64,000 bases of DNA from Armatimonadota bacterium (GTDB taxonomy: Bacteria > Armatimonadota > UBA5829 > DTJY01): NCBI GenBank assembly GCA_023511795.1, contig JAIMAU010000001.1, positions 1 through 64,000 on the forward strand, given 5' to 3'. The notes under the pieces were generated by a model that was given only the letters and a program-made list of their open reading frames with translations, made no database searches and was not told the origin of the DNA. The number at the start of each line of letters is the position of its first letter. Positions within the stretch are counted from its first letter, which is position 1. This document shows positions 16,802 to 25,883 of the stretch, piece by piece. The position numbers were made by a program, and so were the translations under genes.

Positions 16802-18598
16802 TTGAGAAAAACAGCGCTATTAATGTTAACCCTAATTATTCTTTTTGCCGTGGCATCTCAAATACCAACAGATGCTGCAAAGTTTCGAGCGTTTTGGGTA
16901 GATGCATGGGGTTCAGGGTTCGAGAACCCAACAGCGACAACGAATATGATAAATTACGTTGACGCATGTAACTGCAATGCGGTTATTCCGGAGGTAAGAA
17001 AGCGTTGTGATGCATACTATACTTCAAGCTACGAGCCTACCGGTACAAGTGTTACGCCCCAAGCTGGTTATGACTGCTTGGCAGATATCGTGACCAAGGC
17101 GCATAACGCAGGGCTCGAGGTTCATGCTTGGGTGGTAGTGTACAGGGCGTGGACCAGCACTACTGCACCGCCAACGACTAATCCGAACCACGTTTTTAAT
17201 ACCCACCCAGAATGGTTCTCCCTTACCTATTCGGGATCCAAATTCGATGCGGAAAATAACAGCTTCCTAGATCCAGGTCATCCGAGTGTTGAGGACTACA
17301 ACTGGAGCGTCTTCAGAGAAATAATCAACAACTACAATATTGATGGCTTTGTTTTAGACTACATCCGCTATGCTGGGACGACCTGGGGTTACAATCCCAC
17401 AGCTGTGGCCCGCTTCAATGCCGAGTATGGAAGGACGGGCACGCCCTCTACGTCGGATACCACGTGGTGTAACTGGCGATGCGACCAGGTAACAAACATG
17501 GTAAAGAGGGTCTACCTGGAGGCTAAAGCACTTAAGCCCTCCATAAAAATTGGTGCGGCTGTTTGGAACTCTTCGACCACAGGAAAGAATAGCTACTTCC
17601 AGGATTGGGATTTGTGGATGAGCAACCACTGGCTGGATTATGCCAGCCCAATGGCTTATACATCAAGCAACACAACCTTTAACTCGTGGGTGAACACCTA
17701 TTACAACCAGCAATATGGTCGGCACATCTACGTTGCCCAAGGGTCGTATCTTAACACAATAAGCAACTCAATGACCCAGATTAACTATGTCCAAAATAAG
17801 CCTATGCCTGGTGTAGAGTGTTACAACTATCGAGTAACGAACAGCGGCACTGTTGATAGGGAAGGCTTCAAGAGCGCGTTGCTTTCAGGACCATTTGCAA
17901 CCTATGAGTCAGTCCCAACGATGTCGTGGATTAGCAGCCCGACTTATGGCATGCTAAAGGGTAAGGTGAAGGATTCGAGCGGCAATCCCATCTATCCTGC
18001 AACTGTTACTATTCAGGGCAAGAGTACTAAGAATAGCGGCACGGGCTTCTATGGCTTCGTTGATTTGTCAACGGGAACTTACACAGTTACCGCTAGTGCA
18101 ACAGGATACAACACCGCCAGTGCGAATGTAACTATCGTCGCCGGCCAGGTCAAGACCGTTGACTTTACGCTAACTCCTAGTGGTGGCGGTGGCACGGAGA
18201 TCATTATTGACAACTCAGACAGTGGTTTCTCCTGTTCTAGCAATTGGTCGACTGGTACATCTGCAACGGACAAGTATGGGACAAATTATCGCTATAGGAG
18301 TACTGCGTCGACGAGTGACCCTGCCACCTGGACTCCCAATATTCCTAGCTCCGGTACTTGGGCGGTGTACGCATGGTGGAGCCAGGGAACAAATAGATCT
18401 TCGAGTGCACCCTATATTGTTTACTACAGCGGCGGTAGCACCACCGTTTACAAAAACCAACAGACGAGCGGTGGTCAATGGAACCTTTTGACCACTAAAA
18501 CTTTTGGTACCGGAACAGGCTATCCGACTCAATTGTCTTGTTGGACCACCACAGGCTATGTGGTTATTGCAGATGCCGTGAAATGGGTTAAGCAGTAA
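16802..18598 (+). CDS. secreted GHL10 glycosidase-like protein with golvesin-like domain (copy 2)
   Basis: A 598-residue paralog of the 9860 protein with a shorter tail. It has a signal peptide at 1-26, the GHL10 barrel at about 28-390 (FRAFWVDAWGSGF, YNIDGFVLDYIRYAG, AAVWNSSTTGK), a carboxypeptidase-regulatory-like domain at about 400-470 (GKVKDSSGNPIYPATVTIQG) and one C-terminal golvesin-like domain at about 475-598 with the Cys pair FSCSSNW and LSCWTT. The TTG start at 16802 is chosen because AAAGGAG precedes it by 9 bases; an in-frame TTG at 16784 would lie before that site. The barrel is very close to copies 1 and 3, showing recent duplication. Confidence 0.88.
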   Translation: MRKTALLMLTLIILFAVASQIPTDAAKFRAFWVDAWGSGFENPTATTNMINYVDACNCNAVIPEVRKRCDAYYTSSYEPTGTSVTPQAGYDCLADIVTKAHNAGLEVHAWVVVYRAWTSTTAPPTTNPNHVFNTHPEWFSLTYSGSKFDAENNSFLDPGHPSVEDYNWSVFREIINNYNIDGFVLDYIRYAGTTWGYNPTAVARFNAEYGRTGTPSTSDTTWCNWRCDQVTNMVKRVYLEAKALKPSIKIGAAVWNSSTTGKNSYFQDWDLWMSNHWLDYASPMAYTSSNTTFNSWVNTYYNQQYGRHIYVAQGSYLNTISNSMTQINYVQNKPMPGVECYNYRVTNSGTVDREGFKSALLSGPFATYESVPTMSWISSPTYGMLKGKVKDSSGNPIYPATVTIQGKSTKNSGTGFYGFVDLSTGTYTVTASATGYNTASANVTIVAGQVKTVDFTLTPSGGGGTEIIIDNSDSGFSCSSNWSTGTSATDKYGTNYRYRSTASTSDPATWTPNIPSSGTWAVYAWWSQGTNRSSSAPYIVYYSGGSTTVYKNQQTSGGQWNLLTTKTFGTGTGYPTQLSCWTTTGYVVIADAVKWVKQ

Positions 18599-18611
18599 GC
18601 AACACCCTAAT

Positions 18612-18645
18612 TGCTAGAGGAGCCTATGGAGAGGCTCCTCTAGCA
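18612..18645 (+). repeat. 3'-end hairpin after GHL10 copy 2
   Basis: TGCTAGAGGAGCC/GGCTCCTCTAGCA, 13-bp perfect stem with 8-base loop, 13 bases after the stop codon. No U-tract follows. Confidence 0.55.
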
Positions 18646-18671
18646 GGCAGTTTAGGGAGAAGGTGATTGAG

Positions 18672-21446
18672 ATGAAAGGATGCTTAAACGTAATTTTAAT
18701 AACATCTGTACTATTTTTAGTCGCTATTCTGCTCCTTAATCCGGGGCAGAGTTTTGCAGCAGAACATCGTGCTTTCTGGGTTGATGCCTGGGGGTCTGGA
18801 TTCGAGAATCCAACCGCCACCACGGCAATGATCAATTACGTTGATGCTTGTAATTGTAATGTTGTTCTAGTGGAAGTCCGAAAGCGTGCAGACGCATATT
18901 ATACGTCGTCTTATGAGCCGATTGGTTGGAGCATTACACCTCAAGCTGGCTATGACCCCCTTGCAGATATAGTTACAAAGGGACATGACGCTGGTTTAGA
19001 AGTGCATGCTTGGGTAGTGGTCAACAGAGCGTGGACAAGCACTACACCACCACCTTCGACTACCCCACAGCATATTTTCAATGCGCATCCTGAATGGTTC
19101 TCGCTGACCGATTCGGGTTCGATGTTCCAGGAAGACGGCTGTAGTTGGACCGACCCGGGTCATCCTGAGGTTGAGAATCATTACAGTAACGTGTTTCGGG
19201 AAATTGTGCAGAACTACAATATAGATGGCTTATGCCTTGATTATATTCGATACGCTGGTACTAATTGGGGTTACAACCCTACCGCGGTTGCTAGGTATAA
19301 TGCCGAATATGGACTGCAGGGAAATCCTTCTCCGAATGACACCCAATGGTCCAACTGGCGGCGTGACCAGGTAACAAACGTTGTCAAGAGAACCTATCTA
19401 GAGGCTAAGGCAATCAGGCCTAGCATTAAGGTGGGTGCAGCAGTATGGAGCACTGCCTACACCGCAAATACGTATTATTTCCAGAACTGGGACCTTTGGA
19501 TGTCAAGCCATTTCCTTGATTACGCGGCTCCTATGAATTACTTGACGGATAACAACCAGTTCAACTCCGAGAATCAGGACAATATCACGCGACAGTATGG
19601 ACGGCATGTTTATATTGCTCAAGGTTCATACCTTAATACTATCAGCAACTCAATGACCCAGATAAGTTCGGTCCAAAGTATGGGCTTCCCGGGCGTGCAG
19701 TGTTATTGCTATCGTGTGACGAATAGTGGCACCGTTGATAGGGAAGGCTTCAAGAATGCGTTGCTTTCAGGACCGTTCTCGACCTACCAAAGTGTCCCGA
19801 CAATGTCGTGGATTAGCAGTCCGACTAAGGGCATGCTCAAAGGTTTTGTGAAGAATTCAAGTGGTGTTCCCGTCTATCCTGCTACTGTTACCGTCCTGGG
19901 GGCGAACGTGTCCACGAAGAATAGCGGGGCAGGTTTTTATGGGTTTGTTGATCTTAACCCAGGTACCTATACGGTTGTTGCAAGTAGCCCGGGCTACACA
20001 AACGGCCAAGGTCAGGTAACCATCACTGCTGGACAGGTATCGACATTGGACCTGACGCTTGGTGTAGATTCAGCACCGCCAATAATCTCGAACGTTCGCA
20101 CAAATGACGTCCGCGCAACAATTGCGCAGATCCTTTGGGATACCGATGAGGCTTCCACAAGCCAAGTGGAGTATGGGCCAACCTCCACGTATGGTTATCA
20201 AACGACCGAGAACATGACCCTAGTTACATCGCATACCGTCCAACTGACTGGGCTTACGCCGAGCACGACTTATCACTACAGGGTCAAGTCCAAAGATGGT
20301 GCTAACAACCAGGCGGTGTCGGGAGATTACACATTCGTTACCGCTGCGTCTGAGGTTGTTGATGATATTATCGTAGATAACCCGGCTTGTGAGTTATACG
20401 GCTCATGGTATACGGGTACTTCAGCAACCGACAAGTATGGTTCTGACTATTACTACTGCAGCACGGCGACCAGTGAAACAAGATGGGCTAAATGGACGCC
20501 TAATGTGTTGGTACGTGGAACTTACAACACCTATGTATGGTACTCCCAAGGCACTAACCGGTCTGCCATGGCTCCATACACCGTCTACTATTATGGCGGT
20601 TCTCAGTCGGTGAGCGTTAATCAACAGACTAACGGCGGCACGTGGAATCTAATTTCAAGCAACAAGAGGTTCGACCCAGGCACCGCTCAGTATGTAAAAC
20701 TAGGCAATGGCACTGGTGAAAGCTCTCAGGTGGTCATTGCCGATGCAGTTAAGTTCGTCTACACCGGTGCGATAGATATTCAGCCGCCTAGTGCTCCGAC
20801 TAATCTAAACGCTGTGTCGGCATCAACAAGCCAGATTAACCTGAGTTGGACAGCATCAACGGATGATGTTGGAGTGACCGGTTACAAGATTTACCGCAAT
20901 GGTTCGTACTTAACTTCTGTGACCGGAACAAGCTACTCCAACACAGGCTTGTCGGCAGGAACGTCTTATACCTATTATGTGAAGGCTTATGATGCTGCCG
21001 GCAACGAGTCGGCCGCTAGCAATAGTGACACGGCTACCACATGGATTATCTTGGATAATCCATCGGCTACATATACCGGTACATGGACGACCGGAACATC
21101 ATCAACCGATAAGTATGGGACCGACTATCGATTTGCTTCTACTGCTTCAAGCGAAACCGCTACTGCGAAATGGACTCCGACCATTAATTCAGCGGGTAGC
21201 TATAATGTCTACGTTTGGTATCCGCAAGGTAGCAACCGTTCAACCAAGGCACCGTACACGGTTTACTATAGCGGCGGAAACGTGACAATTCAGGTAAACC
21301 AGACTACCAACGGCGGCAAGTGGAATCTGATAACTACAAAGAGCTTCGCAACTGGTACAACAGGCTACGTCAAGCTAGGCAATGGAACCGGAGAAAGCTC
21401 AAAGGTTGTCATGGCTGATGCTGTACGTTGGACTAAGGTCGAATAA
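18672..21446 (+). CDS. secreted GHL10 glycosidase-like protein with two golvesin-like domains (copy 3)
   Basis: A 924-residue exported protein. The order is signal peptide (1-28), GHL10 barrel (about 30-395; HRAFWVDAWGSGF, YNIDGLCLDYIRYAG), carboxypeptidase-regulatory-like domain (about 400-480), Fn3/phosphatase-N-like domain (about 485-585), golvesin-like domain 1 (about 590-725; DNPACELYGSWYTGT), Fn3 (about 730-815) and golvesin-like domain 2 (about 818-924; LDNPSATYTGTWTTGT). The ATG at 18672 is taken over the in-frame GTG at 18663 because AAGGTG stands 6 bases before it. The barrel segment QFNSENQDNITRQYG differs from copies 1 and 2, so specificity may have drifted. It probably acts on an extracellular glycan. 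Confidence 0.88.
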   Translation: MKGCLNVILITSVLFLVAILLLNPGQSFAAEHRAFWVDAWGSGFENPTATTAMINYVDACNCNVVLVEVRKRADAYYTSSYEPIGWSITPQAGYDPLADIVTKGHDAGLEVHAWVVVNRAWTSTTPPPSTTPQHIFNAHPEWFSLTDSGSMFQEDGCSWTDPGHPEVENHYSNVFREIVQNYNIDGLCLDYIRYAGTNWGYNPTAVARYNAEYGLQGNPSPNDTQWSNWRRDQVTNVVKRTYLEAKAIRPSIKVGAAVWSTAYTANTYYFQNWDLWMSSHFLDYAAPMNYLTDNNQFNSENQDNITRQYGRHVYIAQGSYLNTISNSMTQISSVQSMGFPGVQCYCYRVTNSGTVDREGFKNALLSGPFSTYQSVPTMSWISSPTKGMLKGFVKNSSGVPVYPATVTVLGANVSTKNSGAGFYGFVDLNPGTYTVVASSPGYTNGQGQVTITAGQVSTLDLTLGVDSAPPIISNVRTNDVRATIAQILWDTDEASTSQVEYGPTSTYGYQTTENMTLVTSHTVQLTGLTPSTTYHYRVKSKDGANNQAVSGDYTFVTAASEVVDDIIVDNPACELYGSWYTGTSATDKYGSDYYYCSTATSETRWAKWTPNVLVRGTYNTYVWYSQGTNRSAMAPYTVYYYGGSQSVSVNQQTNGGTWNLISSNKRFDPGTAQYVKLGNGTGESSQVVIADAVKFVYTGAIDIQPPSAPTNLNAVSASTSQINLSWTASTDDVGVTGYKIYRNGSYLTSVTGTSYSNTGLSAGTSYTYYVKAYDAAGNESAASNSDTATTWIILDNPSATYTGTWTTGTSSTDKYGTDYRFASTASSETATAKWTPTINSAGSYNVYVWYPQGSNRSTKAPYTVYYSGGNVTIQVNQTTNGGKWNLITTKSFATGTTGYVKLGNGTGESSKVVMADAVRWTKVE

Positions 21447-21472
21447 ACGCCGAGTACTCAGCACGGCGCGAG

Positions 21473-21508
21473 GGGCAGATCGCATGCCCAACTCCATGCG
21501 ATCTGCCC
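21473..21508 (+). repeat. 3'-end hairpin after GHL10 copy 3
   Basis: GGGCAGATCGCATG/CATGCGATCTGCCC, 14-bp perfect stem with 8-base loop, 26 bases after the stop. No U-tract follows, and the next ribosome site begins about 10 bases later. Confidence 0.6.
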
Positions 21509-21528
21509 TAGGAATACGGAGGACAAAT

Positions 21529-23418
21529 ATGTATAGAATCAAGTTCTTGAAGATGGTTTTTTCGCTGTGGTTGATAGCGGCATTTGTTTGCTTGTGTGGC
21601 AATGCTGGATTGGGGGCTGATGCTAATAAGCTTTATGGGATTCATTGGTGGGGACATACTCAAGGAATAGGTGTGGATACTGCTCCAAGGAGCCTGTTGG
21701 ATGTGCCGACGTATTCAGCTTGGGATACAGAGACAGTTCTCACTCACAGCGATTACTGGTGGGGACCTTCATATTTCACTGATCTTTATTCTACCCTCTA
21801 TGGGTGGAACGTGAGCTTAATTACAAGGGTTGATTATACCTGGAATGATACCGTTCCCGCGCCTAGCGACCCTAATTATTCAAGCTGGCCGTCGGTAGTT
21901 GTAGATAACGTGGTTAATGTGCTTAAAAACCAGAGCCATATCTGGATAGTAGGTAATGAACCAAACATCCTGTGTGCTGAGGGAAGCTTGTGGCCTGATA
22001 GGAAGATTCAGCCAGCGCAGTATGCCCAGGTATATCGTAGCGTTCGGAATGCGATACACCAGAGCGCAAGTGTTGGTCCTCCTGGACAGCATATAGTTTT
22101 GCTAGCGGGACCCAGCTATGGTCCTGTGGAGGGCGTGCGGTGGATGGCAGGTAAGGATTATCTTGCCCAAACTCTCGACAATCTCTCACCAAACGAAGTG
22201 GATGGGTTTGCTCTTCATGCCTATGGTTGGACCCTATCAGAGTTCCAAGATCAATATCGCACCCAAATTCGAATCATCGACCAAAAAGGCTTTGGCAACA
22301 AACCCATTTGGATTACGGAATTTGGCCGGTATACCATCGATGACAATGATGAGCAGAATAGCGCCCAATTTGTTAGGGATGCATTTGCGGACGTAAATGC
22401 ATGGAACCAGACGCCAGGTAATCGAGATATAATCGGCATGACATGGTTTGTTTATGACTGCAATCAGCAGGCTAGTGGTGGTTGGAACAATTGGGCAATT
22501 GAGTATTGGAAGGACCATGGTTTCCCCAGCGGAGATTCGCGCGACCTCTTCACTGCCTTTCAGCAGGCGGTTGATCAACGGTATGCTGCGGGTACTTGGG
22601 GAAATCTTGAGTTTATTGTGGATAATCCATCCGCTACTTTTGCCGGTACATGGTATACGGGAACATTGGCCACCGATAAATACGGTTCGGATTACCGGTA
22701 TGCAACCACAGCGCCGAGTGAAACGGCAACTGCAATTTGGCGGCCGAACATCACCATGGCGGGTGACTATGATGTCTATGCATGGCATTCTCAGGGGAGT
22801 AATAGGTCTACTGCGGCGCCGCATACTGTGTATTGGAACGGCGGCTCTCAAACAGTGAGCATTAACCAAACAGCCAATGGCGGACGCTGGAACGTTTTGG
22901 TGAGCTCCAAGCCGTTTGCCACAGGGACGAATGGCTATGTGAAAGTTGGTAATGGCACAGGCGAGTCGGGCAAAGTCGTTATGGCCGACGCAGTGCGATT
23001 TATGTGCCTTCAGCCCGTAGACCTCATAGTTGATAACTCAGATGCCGGATTTAGTGCGTCAGCCAACTGGAGCACTGGAACGATAGCGAAGGACAAATAT
23101 GGCCCAAACTATAGATTTAGGCAAACGCAAGCTACGAGTGACCCAGCGACTTGGACGTTTAACCTGCCAGTGCCTGGAAGGTATGAGGTGTATGCTTGGT
23201 GGTCGGCAGGCACTAATAGGTCGGCTACTGCGCCTTACATTGTGTACTACAGCGGTGGCTCGCAGACTGTGGTTAAGAATCAGCAAACGAGTGGCGGCAC
23301 GTGGAACAGCTTGGGTGCTTGGGAATTCGCTAGCGGGAGCAATCAGGTGAAGCTTTCCTGCTGGACTACAACAGGCTACGTTGTTATTGGAGACGCTGTG
23401 CGAATGGTTTTGCGCTGA
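21529..23418 (+). CDS. secreted clan-A-like TIM-barrel glycosidase with two golvesin-like domains
   Basis: A 629-residue exported protein with a signal peptide at 1-30. Residues about 33-355 look like a (beta/alpha)8 glycosidase of clan A (GH5/GH39-like). The acid/base candidate is Glu144 in IWIVGNEPN and the nucleophile candidate is Glu264 in PIWITEFGRY, the expected spacing for the strand-4 and strand-7 glutamates. Two golvesin-like domains follow (about 360-490, DNPSATFAGTWYTGT; about 495-629, DNSDAGFSASANWSTGT). In the last domain the usual first Cys (FSCS) is Ala while the second (LSCW) remains. GGAGG stands 6 bases before the ATG; the longer in-frame extension from 21382 overlaps the upstream gene and is rejected. 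The substrate is unknown. Confidence 0.82.
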   Translation: MYRIKFLKMVFSLWLIAAFVCLCGNAGLGADANKLYGIHWWGHTQGIGVDTAPRSLLDVPTYSAWDTETVLTHSDYWWGPSYFTDLYSTLYGWNVSLITRVDYTWNDTVPAPSDPNYSSWPSVVVDNVVNVLKNQSHIWIVGNEPNILCAEGSLWPDRKIQPAQYAQVYRSVRNAIHQSASVGPPGQHIVLLAGPSYGPVEGVRWMAGKDYLAQTLDNLSPNEVDGFALHAYGWTLSEFQDQYRTQIRIIDQKGFGNKPIWITEFGRYTIDDNDEQNSAQFVRDAFADVNAWNQTPGNRDIIGMTWFVYDCNQQASGGWNNWAIEYWKDHGFPSGDSRDLFTAFQQAVDQRYAAGTWGNLEFIVDNPSATFAGTWYTGTLATDKYGSDYRYATTAPSETATAIWRPNITMAGDYDVYAWHSQGSNRSTAAPHTVYWNGGSQTVSINQTANGGRWNVLVSSKPFATGTNGYVKVGNGTGESGKVVMADAVRFMCLQPVDLIVDNSDAGFSASANWSTGTIAKDKYGPNYRFRQTQATSDPATWTFNLPVPGRYEVYAWWSAGTNRSATAPYIVYYSGGSQTVVKNQQTSGGTWNSLGAWEFASGSNQVKLSCWTTTGYVVIGDAVRMVLR

Positions 23419-23420
23419 AA

Positions 23421-23437
23421 TGCTTGTTTTACAAGCA
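23421..23437 (+). repeat. 3'-end hairpin after the clan-A-like gene
   Basis: TGCTTG-TTTTA-CAAGCA, a 6-bp perfect stem 2 bases after the stop codon. Weak, and without a U-tract. Confidence 0.35.
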
Positions 23438-23536
23438 GTTAGAAGGCGGGATTAATTAGGTTTTCAATCTGGCGAAGCCTCTTGGAATAAATTGAAATAT
23501 CATAAGCTCGGCTAACAGCCGGAAGGAGAGGAGGTG

Positions 23537-23590
23537 GTGTTTAGAGAAGAAGGGATATTAATTCAAAATAAACGTAATTTTAAAAATTAG
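23537..23590 (+). CDS. leader micro-ORF (17 codons) ahead of amidase copy 2
   Basis: GTG at 23537, 8 bases after GGAAGGAG and directly after AGGAGGTG, opens a 17-codon frame beginning VFREEGILIQ. It ends at TAG 23588-23590, touching the AAGGAGG site of the amidase gene. The arrangement (double strong ribosome site, short frame, stop at the next ribosome site) repeats that at 9777. Confidence 0.4.
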   Translation: MFREEGILIQNKRNFKN

Positions 23591-23606
23591 AAGGAGGATT
23601 TGAAAA

Positions 23607-24626
23607 ATGAAGGTACTTAGCATCATTTGTCTTGCTCTGCTTTGCTCGTCGGTGGCATTTGCCGGCGTTGCTGGGCAGAAGATATGCATCGACCCGGGCC
23701 ATGGCGGCTCGGACCCAGGTGCTGTAGGATTCGGGCTAGAGGAAGAGGACGTCAACCTTGATATTGGTCTCAGGGCTCGGGATCTATTCCAGCTTGACGG
23801 CGCTACGGTCATTATGACCCGAACGTCAGACGTATACGTGTCGCTGCAGGGCCGCTGCGACATCGCCAACAACAATGGTGCGGACAGGTTCCTCTGCACC
23901 CATTGCAACGCTCACAGCGACAGTAGCGCAAACGGCACAGAGACTTTCTGCTGTGCAGGATGTAGCGCCACGTCATATGATCTCCGGAATAAGATTAATC
24001 CGGAGATGGTTTCCCATATGCAGACGGTCAATAGAGGTTTGAAGACTGCCGACTTCTATGTGCTTGTAAATACCAACATGCCGGCAATCCTGTGCGAGGT
24101 GGCCTTCATAACCAACGCCGCAGACAATGCTAAGCTTGCAAGCGGAACATGGCGACAGGAAGCAGCAAGGGCTTACCTGCACGGCACGCAGAGCCACTAT
24201 GGCGAAGTGCCGCACGATCCAGTGAGCGACATTATAATTGACAATAGCTCCGGCTCATTCTCCTGTTCAGCCAATTGGGCTACCGGCACAAGCGCGGCAG
24301 ACAAATATGGAAGCGACTATCGCTGGAGAAGCACAGCTGCGACCAGCGATCCAGCTACTTGGACGCCTAACATACCTGTAGCAGGCAGCTGGACGGTTTA
24401 CGCATGGTGGTCTGCCGGCACCAACAGGTCGCCAAACTCGGCTTATCAAGTGAATACGACGAGTGGCGCCGTCAATGTTTACGTGAACCAGCAGACCAAC
24501 GGCGGCCAGTGGAATTCGCTTGGCACGTTTAACCTCGGAACCGGCGGTTATTGGGTCAAGAAGTCTTGCTGGGCATCCACTGGCTATGTTGTTATAGCAG
24601 ATGCCATTAAGTGGCATAAGAACTAG
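23607..24626 (+). CDS. secreted N-acetylmuramoyl-L-alanine amidase with golvesin-like domain (copy 2)
   Basis: A 339-residue exported zinc amidase. The signal peptide is at 1-20 and the Amidase_3 domain at about 24-200. The zinc ligands are His32 (IDPGHGGSDPG), Glu45 (GLEEEDVNLDI) and His99 (CTHCNAH); Glu164 (ILCEVAFITN) is the catalytic Glu. An unusual Cys-rich segment (FCCAGCS, residues 114-120) replaces the aromatic strand seen after GTET in ordinary members. Residues 208-339 are a golvesin-like domain with the Cys pair FSCSANW and KSCWAS. It should cleave the bond between MurNAc and L-Ala of peptidoglycan outside the cell. AAGGAGG stands 9 bases before the ATG. The 29217 gene is a shorter paralog. 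Confidence 0.93.
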   Translation: MKVLSIICLALLCSSVAFAGVAGQKICIDPGHGGSDPGAVGFGLEEEDVNLDIGLRARDLFQLDGATVIMTRTSDVYVSLQGRCDIANNNGADRFLCTHCNAHSDSSANGTETFCCAGCSATSYDLRNKINPEMVSHMQTVNRGLKTADFYVLVNTNMPAILCEVAFITNAADNAKLASGTWRQEAARAYLHGTQSHYGEVPHDPVSDIIIDNSSGSFSCSANWATGTSAADKYGSDYRWRSTAATSDPATWTPNIPVAGSWTVYAWWSAGTNRSPNSAYQVNTTSGAVNVYVNQQTNGGQWNSLGTFNLGTGGYWVKKSCWASTGYVVIADAIKWHKN

Positions 24627-24644
24627 TCTAGTTTAACTGGACCT

Positions 24645-24674
24645 TGTGGGGGCAGGCTTTGTCTTGCCCCCACA
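24645..24674 (+). repeat. 3'-end hairpin after amidase copy 2
   Basis: TGTGGGGGCA/TGCCCCCACA, 10-bp perfect stem with a 10-base loop, 18 bases after the stop. A-rich sequence follows, not a U-tract. Confidence 0.5.
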
Positions 24675-24809
24675 CAAAGGACATAACTTAATCTGTATGG
24701 CTACTCTGTCTGAAGCGGAATAGGGCATATTACAGAATCAGTTAGGGCGGAAAGAATCGGCAAACTGACGAAGGTTTATATGCTACCAATCAAAAAGCGG
24801 GAGATTTGC

Positions 24810-25883
24810 ATGAAATATTTACAGTTATTTTTGATAGTAAGTTGTCTAATATATGTTTTCATTATGCCGGCATGTGCTCAAAGGGTAGAGCTTCTCAAAG
24901 AAGAGGGTGGTGCTGTCGAGAATCCGCCTGAGAGCCTCCAGCTTGAATACAAGTTCAAAGTAGGTGATGTTCGAAAGTATGACATCAACATCGATGGCGA
25001 AGGCATGATGAGGCTGCCGGGCCAAGACGAACAATCAAAGTTGGAAGCTCGAACAACAATGAGAGTCGTTCAGCATGTAATTGCTCAACTCCCTTCGGAC
25101 GGGGGCTGGCGTATTGAGTGGGATACAATTAAAGCCACACTGCTCATACCAGAGTTCGGCGAGATATTTATGACAGTTCCACATATCGAATATGAGGTGG
25201 ATAAATATGGTAAGGTTAAAAAGCTCAAGGGCCTTGACGAACTTGCCGTTTGCCCTGGACTGCCTCAGCAGAAAACCTTAGGCAATGTCCTTAACCAACT
25301 GCCTTTTGGAGGATTTCCTCGGAAGGAAATAAAGCCCGATGAAACTTGGGAAGACTTGTATGAGATTCAGATTCCAGGTCAGCAAGCTACTAGGATAAAA
25401 GTAAAATCAAGGCTAATGGGCTTTGAGAGAATTCGAAACTTCGATTGCGCCAAAATTGAAACCACCTACGAAGCACCATTCACTCTAGATTTGAGCAAGC
25501 TCCGAAAATCTGATAAGGCAGCAAAAACTTCGGAAATAAAAGACAAGCCTGAAGAAAAATTAACCAGCGAATCTGAGAATAAACAGCCACAAAAGCCGCA
25601 AATTATTTCTGGAACAGAGACAGGCAGTGTCTGGACCTACTTTGCATATAAAGAGGGCTTCACAGTTCAAGTTTATGCACAAGTAGACTTGCATGCAGAC
25701 ATCCAAGATGACAAAGAATCAACCGCGGTTAAACCCATTGACACCAGGGCGATTGTGCCAGTAGGGGATGAATCTCCAGATACCCACAAAATAGAGCACG
25801 ATGTGGACTTAAGATATTTGACAGTATGCTTGCTTGTGCCTGAAGACGATGAAAAGGAGGAGCAAACAAAGGATGAGAAGTGA
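24810..25883 (+). CDS. exported LEYKFK-type protein, paralog A
   Basis: A 357-residue exported protein of unknown function. The signal peptide is MKYLQLFLIVSCLIYVFIM followed by PACAQ. The mature protein begins with the family hallmark NPPESLQLEYKFKVGDVRKYD and has a conserved EVDKYGKVKKLKGLDEL and DETWEDLY core. A charged, Lys/Glu-rich insert follows (about 235-275), then a strand-rich end. Paralogs lie at 27074 and, more distantly, 57474; the layout recalls DUF6263-type proteins, which I cannot confirm. The ATG at 24810 has GGGAG upstream; an in-frame ATG at 24780 lacks a site. Its 3' end overlaps the propeller gene by 11 bases, so the two are co-translated. Confidence 0.75.
   Translation: MKYLQLFLIVSCLIYVFIMPACAQRVELLKEEGGAVENPPESLQLEYKFKVGDVRKYDINIDGEGMMRLPGQDEQSKLEARTTMRVVQHVIAQLPSDGGWRIEWDTIKATLLIPEFGEIFMTVPHIEYEVDKYGKVKKLKGLDELAVCPGLPQQKTLGNVLNQLPFGGFPRKEIKPDETWEDLYEIQIPGQQATRIKVKSRLMGFERIRNFDCAKIETTYEAPFTLDLSKLRKSDKAAKTSEIKDKPEEKLTSESENKQPQKPQIISGTETGSVWTYFAYKEGFTVQVYAQVDLHADIQDDKESTAVKPIDTRAIVPVGDESPDTHKIEHDVDLRYLTVCLLVPEDDEKEEQTKDEK

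Noticed and set aside
18625-18643. Possible 5-codon leader frame MERLL ahead of GHL10 copy 3
   Set aside because: It is wholly contained in the 3' hairpin of the previous gene, so the ribosome site would be sequestered.
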